Position numbers and translations under genes: made by a program
Part shown: positions 1 through 8,354 of the stretch, piece by piece
How positions within the stretch are numbered: position 1 is the stretch's first letter
Layout of the letters: each line of letters starts with the position of its first letter
DNA from: Micromonosporaceae bacterium
GTDB taxonomy: Bacteria > Actinomycetota > Actinomycetes > Mycobacteriales > Micromonosporaceae
DNA length: 64,000 nucleotides
Assembly: GCA_020027875.1 (NCBI GenBank)
Contig: JAHRHA010000002.1
Location: 62,001-126,000, forward strand
Reading direction: 5' to 3'
Notes under the pieces: model-generated
Databases searched by the model: none
Seen by the model: only the letters and a program-made list of their open reading frames with translations
What the model was told of the DNA's origin: nothing

Positions 1-871
1 TCGGCTCGAGACCGAAAGTCTTCTGGGCGGCGGATGAGTCGAGCACGAACGGCCGGTCGAACTGGTAGCGCATCTCGATGAACTCTTTTGCCGCCGGATT
101 CACCAGACCGCCGACCCGCAACAGGGCACTGGACATGGTCCGCAGTCTGGGTTCGGGCGCGCCGGCCAGCCTGGCATAGCGAGTCGCGGCCTCCCGCAGC
201 GTAGTCGCCGGGTTGGTGGGGACGTGCCAGGCTCGACCCCACGACCGCTCGTCGGCGCCGAGCGCCACGAGCGTGCGGGCGGCATCTCCCGTGTAGGTCA
301 AGCTATGCGGGACATCAAAGTTGACCGGCGCGAGCGCACGCTTTCCGGCCCGGACTGCCGGAAGGACCATCTCGCTGAAAATGGACCTCCCGCCGGCACC
401 GACGAAGTCGCTCGCGCGGGCCTCGGTGGCGCGGATCCGGCCGGCCTGGTGGGCTTCGAGCAGGTCGCGCCACATCTGAGCGCGGATGCGGCCCTTTACG
501 GTCGTGGCGGCGAGCGGCAGGTCTTCGGTCATCGGCTCGTCCACTGGCCCATACCCATAGAGATTGCTCATCGTGACGAGTACGGCTCCGGATCGCTCCG
601 CCGCGATGCGGATCGCCTTCGCCAGCGGCGGCCATTCCGTCGGCCAGCGGTGGTACGGCGGGTTGGCGCAGTTGTACAGGGCCGCCGCACGAGCGACGAG
701 GTCGGTCAGCCGGTGGGCGTCGCTGGCGTCAGCCGAGACACGCTCGATCGACGGGTGGTCGGGACCAGCGCCGCTGCGGGTCACAATCCGTACGCGGTGG
801 CCCTCGTCGCCGAGCCGGCGGGCCGTGGCGGAGCCGATCGGGCCAGCCCCGATGATGACGTGTAGAGCCAT
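1..871 (-). CDS. NAD(P)-dependent epimerase/dehydratase-like oxidoreductase (partial)
   Basis: The gene starts with ATG at 871 and runs off the left edge of the window, so its C-terminus is missing; 290 residues are visible. A Rossmann GxGxxG motif lies at residues 8-13 (GAGPIG), and a segment SNLYGYGP near residue 107 resembles the active-site region of extended short-chain dehydrogenases and NmrA-like proteins. It is divergent from a TetR gene, and two identical palindromes lie in the 105 bp between them, so it is probably the repressor's target. The substrate cannot be told from the sequence. The usual catalytic YxxxK was not confirmed, so a non-enzymatic NmrA-like role is possible. Confidence 0.8.
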   Translation of the reverse strand, partial: MALHVIIGAGPIGSATARRLGDEGHRVRIVTRSGAGPDHPSIERVSADASDAHRLTDLVARAAALYNCANPPYHRWPTEWPPLAKAIRIAAERSGAVLVTMSNLYGYGPVDEPMTEDLPLAATTVKGRIRAQMWRDLLEAHQAGRIRATEARASDFVGAGGRSIFSEMVLPAVRAGKRALAPVNFDVPHSLTYTGDAARTLVALGADERSWGRAWHVPTNPATTLREAATRYARLAGAPEPRLRTMSSALLRVGGLVNPAAKEFIEMRYQFDRPFVLDSSAAQKTFGLEP

Positions 872-884
872 GAGATCCTCCTCT

Positions 885-899
885 GAGAGCAGTGCTCTC
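885..899. promoter_or_regulatory. TetR operator copy 1
   Basis: This is a perfect 15-bp palindrome (GAGAGCA-G-TGCTCTC) 13 bp upstream of the oxidoreductase start. Its 13-bp core is repeated exactly at 940-952. Position and symmetry fit a homodimeric TetR site; that the neighbouring TetR binds it is inferred. Confidence 0.75.
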
Positions 900-939
900 T
901 GTTCGGGACAATAGTCGCGCAAACATGTGCTCCGTGTCA

Positions 940-952
940 AGAGCAGTGCTCT
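940..952. promoter_or_regulatory. TetR operator copy 2
   Basis: This is an exact copy of AGAGCAGTGCTCT, 54 bp centre to centre from copy 1 (about five helical turns) and 24 bp upstream of the TetR ATG at 977. It probably mediates autoregulation, while copy 1 controls the divergent oxidoreductase. Confidence 0.75.
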
Positions 953-976
953 CGTTTGTGTGCGATACTTCCGGTC

Positions 977-1696
977 ATGCAGGAGATGAGCAGCTCACGC
1001 CCGCCAGCCGCTTCCCTGCGAGCGAGGGTCCGGGCCGGGATGACGGACGAAATCAAGCAGATCGCCCGGCGCCAACTGGCCGAACACGGCGCGCCGAACC
1101 TCTCACTGCGAGCCGTCGCCCGCGAGCTTGGCATGGTGTCCTCGGCGATTTATCGCTACTTCCCCAGCCGCGACGAGCTCCTCACGGCACTGATCATCGA
1201 CGCGTACGACACGCTTGGTGAGGCGGTTGAGAAAGCCGAGACGGCGGTGGACCGGGCCGATCTCGTCGGGCGCCACCGCGCCGTATGCCACGCCGTACGG
1301 GATTGGGCGCTGGCGAGCCCGCACGAGTATGCCCTGATCTACGGCAGCCCGGTGCCGGGCTACGTGGCGCCGCAGGACACCGTGGGTCCGGCCAGCCGGG
1401 TGGTCATCGCGCTCGTCGGCATCCTCGCCGATGGGGTCGCCGCCGGCGTACTGCGCCACAAGCCGGGAGACTGGCTCGAACCCGAAGTCAACGACGCGAT
1501 GACCCGCTTCGTGCAGATGGCCTGCCCCGATGTCCCGCCGACCCTGATGGCCCGGGGGATGATCAGCTGGACGCTGCTGTTCGGCGCGGTGAGTTTCGAG
1601 ATCTTCGGGCGCCTGGACACCCTAATTGATGACCGTCGGGCTTGGTTCGATCACCAGGTTCGTTCGATGGCGCGACTTGTCGGACTGCGGCCCTAA
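977..1696 (+). CDS. TetR/AcrR family transcriptional regulator
   Basis: This is a 239-aa DNA-binding repressor of the TetR family. The N-terminal helix-turn-helix spans about residues 25-65, with the recognition segment at 43-62 (SLRAVARELGMVSSAIYRYF), typical of the family. The C-terminal ligand domain resembles the WHG-type TetR C-terminal domain, with a GRLDTL-like end. ATG 977 was chosen because an upstream in-frame ATG at 956 would place coding sequence almost against operator copy 2 and adds residues unlike the family. It most likely represses itself and the divergent oxidoreductase through the duplicated palindrome. The inducer is unknown. Confidence 0.88.
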   Translation: MQEMSSSRPPAASLRARVRAGMTDEIKQIARRQLAEHGAPNLSLRAVARELGMVSSAIYRYFPSRDELLTALIIDAYDTLGEAVEKAETAVDRADLVGRHRAVCHAVRDWALASPHEYALIYGSPVPGYVAPQDTVGPASRVVIALVGILADGVAAGVLRHKPGDWLEPEVNDAMTRFVQMACPDVPPTLMARGMISWTLLFGAVSFEIFGRLDTLIDDRRAWFDHQVRSMARLVGLRP

Positions 1697-1705
1697 GCTC
1701 GCCGA

Positions 1706-2320
1706 ATGGCGACGGCGCTCACGAACATATCCATCAGACCCGTAACGCCCGACAGACTTGATGACCTGGCTGCCCTCTTCGGCTCCAGCAAGACGACGAT
1801 GGGCTGTCACTGCATGTGGTTCCTGGTGCCCGCCAAGGAGTGCGAGGCTGGGTGGAGCGGCGGCAACCGCCGGGCATTCGAGGCCCTCACGGGGGTCAGC
1901 AGCGAACCGCTCGGCCTGCTCGCCTACCGGGGGCAGGAGGCGGTCGGCTGGTGCTCGGCTGGGCCGCGGACGCGTTACGCTCGAGCGCTTCGGTCGCCGA
2001 TCCTCAAGGGACGAGACGAGGTCGAGGACTCGAAGGTATGGCTGGTGCCGTGCTTCTACGTACGCCGCGACGCTCGAAAAGGCGGCGTCACCCGAGCGCT
2101 GCTGGACGGCGCGGCAGCGCTGGCTCGGAGGCACGGCGCGCCCGCGATCGAGGGGTTCCCTCTCGCCGGTGACCGGCGGCACTCCACTGGTGAGGCCTTC
2201 GTGGGCGTGGAGCCTCTATTCGCGTCCTGTGGCTTCGTAGCCGTGGCTCGGCCGTCGGAGAGCCGCGTCATAATGCGCCGCGACCTTCGCCGCCCCAAGT
2301 CCACCCCAAGATCGCCGTGA
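1706..2320 (+). CDS. GNAT family N-acetyltransferase
   Basis: This is a 204-aa GNAT-fold protein. An N-terminal segment with GCHCMWFLV (around residue 33) and a central segment VPCFYVRRDARKGGVTRALL (about 113-132) give a beta4 strand and an acetyl-CoA-binding loop (R-x-x-GG) in the family order; a C-terminal FASCGFVAVAR strand is also typical. It follows the TetR gene by 9 bp on the same strand and may be co-transcribed. The last codons and the TGA lie inside a copy of the dispersed palindromic element that begins near 2307, so the C-terminus looks element-derived. The substrate is unknown. Confidence 0.8.
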   Translation: MATALTNISIRPVTPDRLDDLAALFGSSKTTMGCHCMWFLVPAKECEAGWSGGNRRAFEALTGVSSEPLGLLAYRGQEAVGWCSAGPRTRYARALRSPILKGRDEVEDSKVWLVPCFYVRRDARKGGVTRALLDGAAALARRHGAPAIEGFPLAGDRRHSTGEAFVGVEPLFASCGFVAVARPSESRVIMRRDLRRPKSTPRSP

Positions 2321-2385
2321 TCATGACCTCACCGTCGCGGAATCGCGTCGATCATGACCTCCAGGTCATGATCGACCGGATCTTG
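2307..2385. repeat. Dispersed palindromic element, copy A1 (core 2347-2376)
   Basis: The core is a 30-bp inverted repeat with 14-bp arms (GTCGATCATGACCT / AGGTCATGATCGAC) around a CC centre. It is preceded by a half-site (GATCATGACCTCACC) and framed by short outer repeats CAAGATC and GATCTTG. It lies between the convergent GNAT and ferredoxin reductase genes and contains the GNAT stop codon. Further copies lie at 10461, 17428, 22750, 24280, 38534 and 62293. Confidence 0.85.
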
Positions 2386-2400
2386 CGGGGTGGGGGAGAG

Positions 2401-3375
2401 TCAGCCCGCATCGGAGGAGTGGCCGGGGAAGAGGTGGGCCGCTGGATCAATCGCGACAGCCGCGTTGTTCACGGCGGTCGCCGCTTCACCGAATCCCGTG
2501 GCGATCAGCCGGACCTTGCCGGGGTACTCGGAGATATCGCCCGCGGCGAAGACTCGCGGCAGGTTGGTGGCCGTGGTTGAGTCGACCTTGATGTGCCGCT
2601 TGTCCAGCTCGAGCCCCCAGTCTGCGAGCGGGCCGAGGTCGGCGGTGAAGCCGAGGGCCGCAACGACCGTGTCCGCGGGCAGGATGCGGGCCCCGCCCGC
2701 CCTCGCCGTCACCTCGCACCCGGTGACTCTGCCATCGCCCAGGATCTGGGTCACCTCGGCATTCACGATGATCTCGACCGGCAGCTCATGCACCCGGGCC
2801 ACCGTAGAGGCGTGCGCGCGGAACTTGTCGCGTCGGTGGACCAGCGTCACTGACTTGGCCAGCGGCGCAAGCGCGAGCGCCCAGTCGAACGCCGAGTCGC
2901 CTCCGCCGACGATAACGACGTTGTGGCCGGCGAGGTCTTGCAGCCGCCGGACAAAGAACACGACGCCGTCGCCGGTGAACGCGTCGGCGGCGGGCAACGG
3001 CCGCGATGTGAAGCTGCCCATCCCGCCCGTGATCAGGATGGCACCGCAATGCAGCACCGACCCGTCGGAGAGGCTCAGGCAGGGCCGGCCATCTTCCAGA
3101 TAGCTGAGCTTCTCGGCCTGTACTCCCAGCAGGTAGGTCGGGTTGAAGGTGCCGGCCTGTTCGACCAGGTTCGCGACCAGGTCGCGGCCCTTGATGGTCG
3201 GGAATCCCGCCACGTCGAATATTGCCTTCTCCGGGTACATCGCGGTGATCTGGCCACCGGGCTCCGGCAGCGCATCGATGACCGCGGTCGATAGGCCGCG
3301 GAAACCCGCATAGTAAGCGGCGAAGAGGCCGGTGGGTCCGGCTCCCACGATCGCGACGTCAACCTCGAGCATCAA
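2401..3375 (-). CDS. Ferredoxin/flavodoxin--NADP(+) reductase, thioredoxin-reductase-like type
   Basis: This is a 324-aa FAD- and NADPH-binding flavoprotein. The FAD motif GAGPTG is at residues 11-16, the NADPH motif GGGDSA at 157-162 with a phosphate-binding HRR at 180-182, and the second FAD motif AAGD at 277-280. The redox CxxC of thioredoxin reductases is absent, and the N-terminal EPGGQITAMYPEK region matches the YumC-type ferredoxin-NADP reductases, so electron transfer between NADPH and a ferredoxin or flavodoxin is the likely role. Two ATGs, at 3375 and 3372, are equally plausible starts. It is monocistronic, ends next to palindromic element A1 and has no partner ferredoxin gene nearby. 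Confidence 0.88.
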   Translation of the reverse strand: MMLEVDVAIVGAGPTGLFAAYYAGFRGLSTAVIDALPEPGGQITAMYPEKAIFDVAGFPTIKGRDLVANLVEQAGTFNPTYLLGVQAEKLSYLEDGRPCLSLSDGSVLHCGAILITGGMGSFTSRPLPAADAFTGDGVVFFVRRLQDLAGHNVVIVGGGDSAFDWALALAPLAKSVTLVHRRDKFRAHASTVARVHELPVEIIVNAEVTQILGDGRVTGCEVTARAGGARILPADTVVAALGFTADLGPLADWGLELDKRHIKVDSTTATNLPRVFAAGDISEYPGKVRLIATGFGEAATAVNNAAVAIDPAAHLFPGHSSDAG

Positions 3376-3484
3376 CGCTCCTATTCCAGGCGGTTCCGAC
3401 GGGTCCGACCAGCCGCTGCCTCTTTATCCTGCCCAGAGCGACGGTACGGTCGGCGGCGCGCGACCGGCAAGCACCGTCCCGCGA

Positions 3485-4159
3485 TCACGGAGTCGGGTCT
3501 GCCGTGCCGTAGGCCTGCGGCGCCGGCGACGCCTCGACGGCGGTCGGCTCCCGGCGGTGCCGGAACAAGATGGCTGCGGCGAGGCCACCCACGAACCCGA
3601 AGAGATGCCCCTGCCAGGAGACGCGCTGGTCGCTCGGTAACAGCGCGACCAGCTGCCATCCATAGAGCAGCCCGACAATAAGCGCGACGGCGAAGTTCCA
3701 CAGGCTCCGCTCCACGATGCCCCGCATCAGTAAGAAGCCGAGCCACCCGAAGATGATCCCGCTGGCGCCGATCACCAGGTAGTTCGTTGGCGTCAGGAGC
3801 CAGACGCCCAGCCCGCTGAACACCGCGATCACCAGCGTCGCGAGCAGGAATCGCCGCGTGCCCGAGGCAAGGACGAACGTACCCAACAGGATCAGCGGTG
3901 CGCTGTTGGCCAACAGGTGCGCAAACCCGTCGTGCACGAGCGGGGCGAGCAGGATCCCGTCGATTCCGGAGATCGCCCGCGGCCGGATGCCGGCCACGGC
4001 GTCGAGCCGGCCGTCGAGCCTCTGGTCGATGAACTCGATGAAGGCAAGTACGGGCACGACGGCACACATGGCGACGAAGGCCCGACCCAGCGCCGCGTAG
4101 AACGCCTGCGTGCCGAACCGCCCCGCGTCATCGGTTCCGAAGGGAGACTCTGTCGCCAC
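3485..4159 (-). CDS. Rhomboid family intramembrane serine protease
   Basis: This 224-aa membrane protein has about six hydrophobic segments. The catalytic serine lies in GASG (S133) and the histidine in GHLFGF (H185). HLLAN with H81 and N85 supplies the conserved oxyanion residues, so all key rhomboid residues are present. Rhomboids cut transmembrane helices of substrate proteins within the membrane; the substrate here is unknown. The C-terminal 20 residues are polar and rich in proline and alanine. A long stem-loop (4193-4251) separates it from the upstream transglycosylase-like gene, so it probably has its own promoter. Confidence 0.92.
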   Translation of the reverse strand: MATESPFGTDDAGRFGTQAFYAALGRAFVAMCAVVPVLAFIEFIDQRLDGRLDAVAGIRPRAISGIDGILLAPLVHDGFAHLLANSAPLILLGTFVLASGTRRFLLATLVIAVFSGLGVWLLTPTNYLVIGASGIIFGWLGFLLMRGIVERSLWNFAVALIVGLLYGWQLVALLPSDQRVSWQGHLFGFVGGLAAAILFRHRREPTAVEASPAPQAYGTADPTP

Positions 4160-4192
4160 CGTCCCACCACCGTTCCCGTTCGCTAACCCCGT

Positions 4193-4251
4193 CGATCAAG
4201 TACTTATGGTCGTGTTCTGATCTCCAAACCACGACCATAAGTCCTTGATCG
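4193..4251 (-). terminator. Long stem-loop B1 after the transglycosylase-like gene
   Basis: Inverted repeat with 22-bp arms (CGATCAAG-x-ACTTATGGTCGTG type), one mismatch and a 15-nt loop, 43 bp past the stop of the gene ending at 4294. It has no U-tract. Similar CGATCAAGGA...TCCTTGATCG hairpins occur at 18243 and 54486. It probably terminates transcription or protects the mRNA end. Confidence 0.7.
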
Positions 4252-4293
4252 CGGGGGCTTCCAGTGGGGTGGGGCCGGCCGGTGGGCTGAAAG

Positions 4294-5220
4294 TCAGTAC
4301 CAGTTGTGGGTCTGGAAGAAGGACCAGGCGCCGCAGGGGGTCTTATACCGGTTCTCGATGTAGTTCAAACCCCATTTGATCTGCGGCACCGGGTTGGTCT
4401 CCCAATCCGCGCCGTACGCGGCCATCTTGCTCCCCGGCAGCGCCTGCGGAATGCCATACGCGCCGGAGGACTTGTTCTCCGACTTGTGGTTCCAGCCGCT
4501 CTCCTTGGTCCATAGCTTCTCCAGGCAGGGCATCTCCTCAAGGCCGAAGCCGGCGCTCAGCAGCAGGGCGCAGCCGAGGGCCCGGTTGCCCGTGTACTCC
4601 TTACAGGAGGTTGGTACGGGGTAGCTGGTGCGCGGCTGCGACCGGCTGGCGGCCTCATCGCGCTCGGCCACCTCGTTCGCCTTCTCGGCCCGGGCCGCTG
4701 CCTCCACCGCGGCCGCGGCCGCCTTCGCCTGTGCCAGGGCGACCGCCTTGTCCTGCACCGAATCGGCCGTGGCCGACGTCGGCGCGCCGCTCGCGTCGAG
4801 CGAACGTGGAACTCCGTCGGTTCGGTTCAGACCCAGATAGACGCCGCTGATGGCGCCGACAACGAGGACGAAGACGCCGATGGCACGAAACGTCCGCACC
4901 GGACGGCGGTGACGAACCGGTTCTAGCACGACCGCCTGGTCCGGACGGCTGCCCTGGCCCGGACGGCTGCGCTGGACCGGACGGCTGCGCTGGTCCGGAA
5001 TGCCGCGCTGGTCCGGAAGGGTGGGCTGGACCGGACGGCTGCGCTGTGGGCGACCCACCAGGCTTTCCCTTCGCCGGGGATGTGGACGTGGCTCGCCTCG
5101 ATTACGGTCGGTGACCGCGATCTCGCGCTTGCCGCGAGCGTGCCGCCCGCGAACTGCCCGCCGGTTCCGTCTGCCTGCTCGCAGATATCCAGCCACGTGG
5201 CGCCAACGCTCGAAGCCCAC
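4294..5220 (-). CDS. Membrane-anchored lytic-transglycosylase-like protein
   Basis: This 308-aa protein has a charged Arg-rich N-terminus (1-100), a single transmembrane helix at about 111-131, an Ala/Glu-rich helical segment (about 153-195) and a C-terminal SLT-like domain. In the C-terminal domain LWTKESGWN supplies a candidate catalytic glutamate (E240), followed by SSGAYGIPQALPGSKM and GLNYIENRY, as in actinobacterial transglycosylase-SLT/resuscitation-like proteins; it probably cleaves peptidoglycan outside the membrane. The cytoplasmic part holds six 6-residue repeats (RPVQ/RPDQ type) encoded by an 18-bp tandem repeat at 4936-5043. The unusually long N-terminus means a later start cannot be excluded. 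Confidence 0.75.
   Translation of the reverse strand: MGFERWRHVAGYLRAGRRNRRAVRGRHARGKREIAVTDRNRGEPRPHPRRRESLVGRPQRSRPVQPTLPDQRGIPDQRSRPVQRSRPGQGSRPDQAVVLEPVRHRRPVRTFRAIGVFVLVVGAISGVYLGLNRTDGVPRSLDASGAPTSATADSVQDKAVALAQAKAAAAAVEAAARAEKANEVAERDEAASRSQPRTSYPVPTSCKEYTGNRALGCALLLSAGFGLEEMPCLEKLWTKESGWNHKSENKSSGAYGIPQALPGSKMAAYGADWETNPVPQIKWGLNYIENRYKTPCGAWSFFQTHNWY
4936..5043. repeat. 18-bp tandem repeat inside the transglycosylase-like gene
   Basis: Six units start every 18 bp (4936, 4954, 4972, 4990, 5008, 5026) with the consensus CTGGtCCGGACGGCTGCG. They encode degenerate six-residue Arg/Pro/Gln repeats just before the membrane helix, on its cytoplasmic side. Multiples of three keep the frame. 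Confidence 0.85.
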
Positions 5221-5313
5221 CCTTGTCTAACGAGGTGGGTCTAGGCGAAGTCGACACGGCGGGCTGTGACGCATTCCACAGCGCAAATATGGGCATAAGT
5301 GATCGAAGCGGCT

Positions 5314-6720
5314 CTACGCTGGCAGGTCCTCCAGCAGGTCGGTGACCATTGCGGCGATCGGCGACCGCTCCGAGCGGGTCAGCGTCACGTGGGCGAAGAG
5401 TGGATGTCCCTTGAGCGCCTCGATCACGGCTGCGACGCCGTCGTGCCGACCGACCCGAAGGTTGTCACGCTGGGCGACGTCGTGCGTGAGGACCACCCGT
5501 GAACCTTGGCCTATCCGGGACAGCACCGTCAGCAGGACGCCACGCTCCAGCGACTGAGCCTCATCTACGATGACGAACGCGTCGTGCAGACTCCGCCCTC
5601 GGATGTGGGTCAGCGGGAGCACCTCGAGCATGCCGCGCGCCGCGACCTCCTCGATCACGTTCTCGTGCACGACCGAGCCCAACGTGTCAAAGACCGCCTC
5701 GGCCCACGGCGACATCTTCTCCGCCTCGCTGCCCGGCAGATAGCCCAACTCCTGGCCACCAACGGCGTAGAGCGGACGGAATACCAGTACCTTGCGGTGT
5801 TTGCGCCGTTCCATCACGGCTTCGAGGCCGGCGCAGAGTGCCAGTGCGGACTTCCCGGTGCCGGCGCGGCCGCCGAGGGAAACGATCCCGATCGAGTCGT
5901 CGAGCAGCATGTCGAGCGCGATGCGCTGCTCTGCGGAGCGGCCGCGCAGCCCGAACGCCTCGCGATCACCTCGGACGAGTCGGACGCTCTTGTCGGGGTG
6001 GAGTCGGCCGAGCGCCGAGCCGTTCGACGAGTGCAACACGAGACCCGTGTGACAGGGAAGATCGGCCGCACCGGTCTGCTCCAGCGCCTCACCCGCGTAG
6101 AGCCGTTTCACCTCAGTGTCGCTAAGGTCCAGCTCGGCCATTCCGCTCCAGGTCGGGTCGCTCGCCTGGCCGTGCCGATACTCGTCCGCGACCAGACCGA
6201 CTGCGGCCGCCTTGACCCGCAGCGGCATGTCCTTAGTCACCAGCGTGACGTCGCGCCCCTCGGCGGCGAGGCCGAGGGCCACGGCGAGAATTCGCGCATC
6301 GTTGGTGTCCGTACGAAAGCCCACCGGGAGCACGGTGGGGTCGGCGTGGTTTAGCTCCACCCTCGCCGTTCCGCCCTCGTCGTTTACCGCCAACGGCAGA
6401 TCGAGCCGGCCGAGGGAGACCCGCAGCTCATCCAGGATCCGCAGCGCCTGGCGAGCGAAGACACCAATCTCGGGATGGTGCCGCTTGCCCTCCAGTTCGG
6501 AGATGACCACCAGCGGCACGATGACGTCGTGCTCCGCGAAACGAAGAATCGCCCGCGGGTCGGCCAGGAGCACCGAGGTGTCCAGCACGTAGGTCCTGCG
6601 GGCGATCGTGGTCGTAACGGTGGGCGCGTTCTGCGCCTTCGGTGGCTCTGGTACTGCGGTGGCGGCTCGGCTGGAACGGGATCGGGATCGGGGGGTGGCG
6701 GGGGGGCGCTTCTTTGTCAC
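5314..6720 (-). CDS. PhoH family ATPase with N-terminal PIN domain
   Basis: This 468-aa protein has a PIN domain at about residues 40-160, starting with [12 protein letters not shown] and containing acidic residues in ISELEG and TDTNDARI. A PhoH P-loop ATPase domain follows, with Walker [10 protein letters not shown] (about 283-291) and Walker B FVIVDEAQ (about 381-388). PIN-PhoH proteins are RNA-unwinding and cleaving enzymes, also called PhoH2 or YlaK. GTG 6720 was chosen because GGAG precedes it by 8 nt and family members start just before the PIN domain; an upstream GTG at 6843 would add 41 residues. It is followed by only a short gap to the transglycosylase-like gene's promoter region. 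Confidence 0.88.
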   Translation of the reverse strand: MTKKRPPATPRSRSRSSRAATAVPEPPKAQNAPTVTTTIARRTYVLDTSVLLADPRAILRFAEHDVIVPLVVISELEGKRHHPEIGVFARQALRILDELRVSLGRLDLPLAVNDEGGTARVELNHADPTVLPVGFRTDTNDARILAVALGLAAEGRDVTLVTKDMPLRVKAAAVGLVADEYRHGQASDPTWSGMAELDLSDTEVKRLYAGEALEQTGAADLPCHTGLVLHSSNGSALGRLHPDKSVRLVRGDREAFGLRGRSAEQRIALDMLLDDSIGIVSLGGRAGTGKSALALCAGLEAVMERRKHRKVLVFRPLYAVGGQELGYLPGSEAEKMSPWAEAVFDTLGSVVHENVIEEVAARGMLEVLPLTHIRGRSLHDAFVIVDEAQSLERGVLLTVLSRIGQGSRVVLTHDVAQRDNLRVGRHDGVAAVIEALKGHPLFAHVTLTRSERSPIAAMVTDLLEDLPA

Positions 6721-6940
6721 AGGGCTGCTCCGGCGGGCGCGCACCTCTGCGTCCGCGGTTCGCAAAATCCGACGCCCGGTACGGGGATGGGTGCCGGCCC
6801 CGTGCTTGATCGGGCCTCGTGTGGCGAGGAAGCCCCCGGCCACACGCAGACGCTAACCGCAAACTGCCTGCTAGGGCCAGATGCGACCCGCAGGCGTGTC
6901 GTAACTGCGACGCACGGCGTGGCGTGTTGACTTGGCGCCC

Positions 6941-7318
6941 TTACAGGTCCCCCGCAGCGTCTACCAGGGCCCAGTCGGAGCGGGAGTGCCGGCCAGCCGC
7001 CTGCTCGTCGGACAGATCTCCGTCCGCGTCACCGTCGTCATCCGGATCGATGGCGGTACTCGTGTACGTGGTGCCACCCGGCTTGGTTGGCGGGTATGCC
7101 TCGGGCCGCATCGCCGGAGGCGTCGTGAGCACCGATGCGACCGCGGCCTGCAGCTCGCGGCGGCGGCGGTTCCAGCTGGCCCGGTCACCATCGAAGTAGC
7201 CCTGCCGGTAGCCGTACCGGTAGCCCAGCCGATAGCTGAGCTGACCATGCATGCGTCCGGCGGCGTACCCGGATGTGGCCAGCAGGAGTATGAGAATCAA
7301 GGCGACGATCTCGTTCAC
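6941..7318 (-). CDS. Small single-pass membrane protein, hypothetical
   Basis: This 125-aa protein starts at GTG 7318, which is preceded six nucleotides upstream by GGAGG; an ATG at 7345 would put that ribosome site inside the gene. Residues 3-22 form a hydrophobic helix (ALILILLLATSGYAAG). A Tyr/Gly/Arg-rich stretch follows (RLGYRYGYRQGYFDGDR), and the tail is acidic and ends with DDDGDADGD. I recognise no domain. It lies between phoH and the cis-prenyltransferase on the same strand, with 115 bp or more on each side. Confidence 0.65.
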   Translation of the reverse strand: MNEIVALILILLLATSGYAAGRMHGQLSYRLGYRYGYRQGYFDGDRASWNRRRRELQAAVASVLTTPPAMRPEAYPPTKPGGTTYTSTAIDPDDDGDADGDLSDEQAAGRHSRSDWALVDAAGDL

Positions 7319-7450
7319 GTGCGCCTCCTCAGATTGGGGTGTCACGCCAAGGTGACAACGAGGAAGCTCCGCCAGCCGTCACGGGCACATGACACAATGA
7401 CCGCGGGGCAAGCCGCGGTAGATCACACAGCGCCTAGCCCTAGCGCGGAG

Positions 7451-8221
7451 TCAGGCGCCGTAGCGGCGCTGCCGGTTGGCGTAGCTGCGCAGCGCCCGCA
7501 GGAAGTCCACTCTGCGGAAGTCGGGCCAGTTCGCGTCGCAGAAGTAGAACTCCGAGTGGGCGCTCTGCCAGAGCAGAAAATCGGAGAGTCGCTGTTCACC
7601 ACTCGTACGAATGACCAAATCGGGGTCCGGCAACCCCTTGGTGTACAGGTGCTCGGCGATGTGCTCCACGTCGAGAATCTCGGCGAGCTCCTCGATCGTG
7701 CCCCCGCTTCGGGCATGCTCGTGAAGGAGTGAACGCACCGCATCGGCGATCTCCTGGCGGCCGCCGTAGCCGACGGCCATGTTGACCTGTGCCCCGCCCG
7801 TACGGTCCCGCGTGCGCTCGCCGGCCGCCTTGAGCGCCACCGCGTGATGTGCCGGCAGGAGATCCAACGCGCCGACCATGCGAAGCCGCCACGGGTTGCC
7901 CTCCTCGGCCAGCTCGCTCGCCAGGTCCTCGATGATCTGCAGCAAGGGATCAAGTTCGCGGGCCGGCCGGCGCAGGTTTGCGGTAGCGAGCAGGTAGAGC
8001 GTGACATGCCCGACGCCGGCCTGGTCGCACCAGGCGAGTAGATGCTTGATCTTCGCGGCACCCACGCGGTGGCCGTCGTTGGGATCGACGTAACCCATCT
8101 CGCGTGCCCACCGGCGGTTGCCATCACACATGACGCCGACGTGTTTGGGCGTTGGCTTACCCGCCAGCGAGGCCCTCAGCCGGCGCTCGTACACCGAGTA
8201 GACAAGGTCGCGAACTGTCAC
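7451..8221 (-). CDS. uppS: Isoprenyl transferase (cis-prenyl diphosphate synthase, UppS family)
   Basis: This 256-aa enzyme condenses isopentenyl diphosphate onto an allylic primer in cis configuration to make polyprenyl diphosphate carriers for cell-wall synthesis. The signature VMCDGNRRWA holds the catalytic Asp (D33). The C-terminal block IRTSGEQRLSDFLLW and the FYFCDANWPDF segment are also conserved. GTG 8221 gives the usual family N-terminus (VTVRDLVYSVYERRL) and has GGAGG adjacent; an in-frame ATG at 8290 touches the upstream stem-loop. Actinobacteria often carry both a Z,E-farnesyl and a decaprenyl synthase, and the chain length made here cannot be told. Confidence 0.9.
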   Translation of the reverse strand: MTVRDLVYSVYERRLRASLAGKPTPKHVGVMCDGNRRWAREMGYVDPNDGHRVGAAKIKHLLAWCDQAGVGHVTLYLLATANLRRPARELDPLLQIIEDLASELAEEGNPWRLRMVGALDLLPAHHAVALKAAGERTRDRTGGAQVNMAVGYGGRQEIADAVRSLLHEHARSGGTIEELAEILDVEHIAEHLYTKGLPDPDLVIRTSGEQRLSDFLLWQSAHSEFYFCDANWPDFRRVDFLRALRSYANRQRRYGA

Positions 8222-8293
8222 CCTCCGCAGCCTAGCGATCCTGAAGCCCTCGGGAAGTGTCGGCTGGCGGTCACCGCCGATGTCGACCATGGG

Positions 8294-8332
8294 CGTAGTC
8301 GCGTGATTTGGTGATCCACTCACGCGACTACG
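8294..8332 (-). terminator. Stem-loop after pckG
   Basis: A perfect 13-bp inverted repeat (CGTAGTCGCGTGA / TCACGCGACTACG) with a 13-nt loop lies 22 bp past the pckG stop and ahead of uppS. It is a likely transcription terminator or mRNA 3'-end stabiliser; no U-run follows. Confidence 0.75.
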
Positions 8333-8354
8333 GCCTGGATCTACGAAACGGGGG

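Noticed and set aside
5221-5313. ydaO/c-di-AMP riboswitch before the transglycosylase-like gene
   Set aside because: The upstream gap is too short and no conserved motif is seen.
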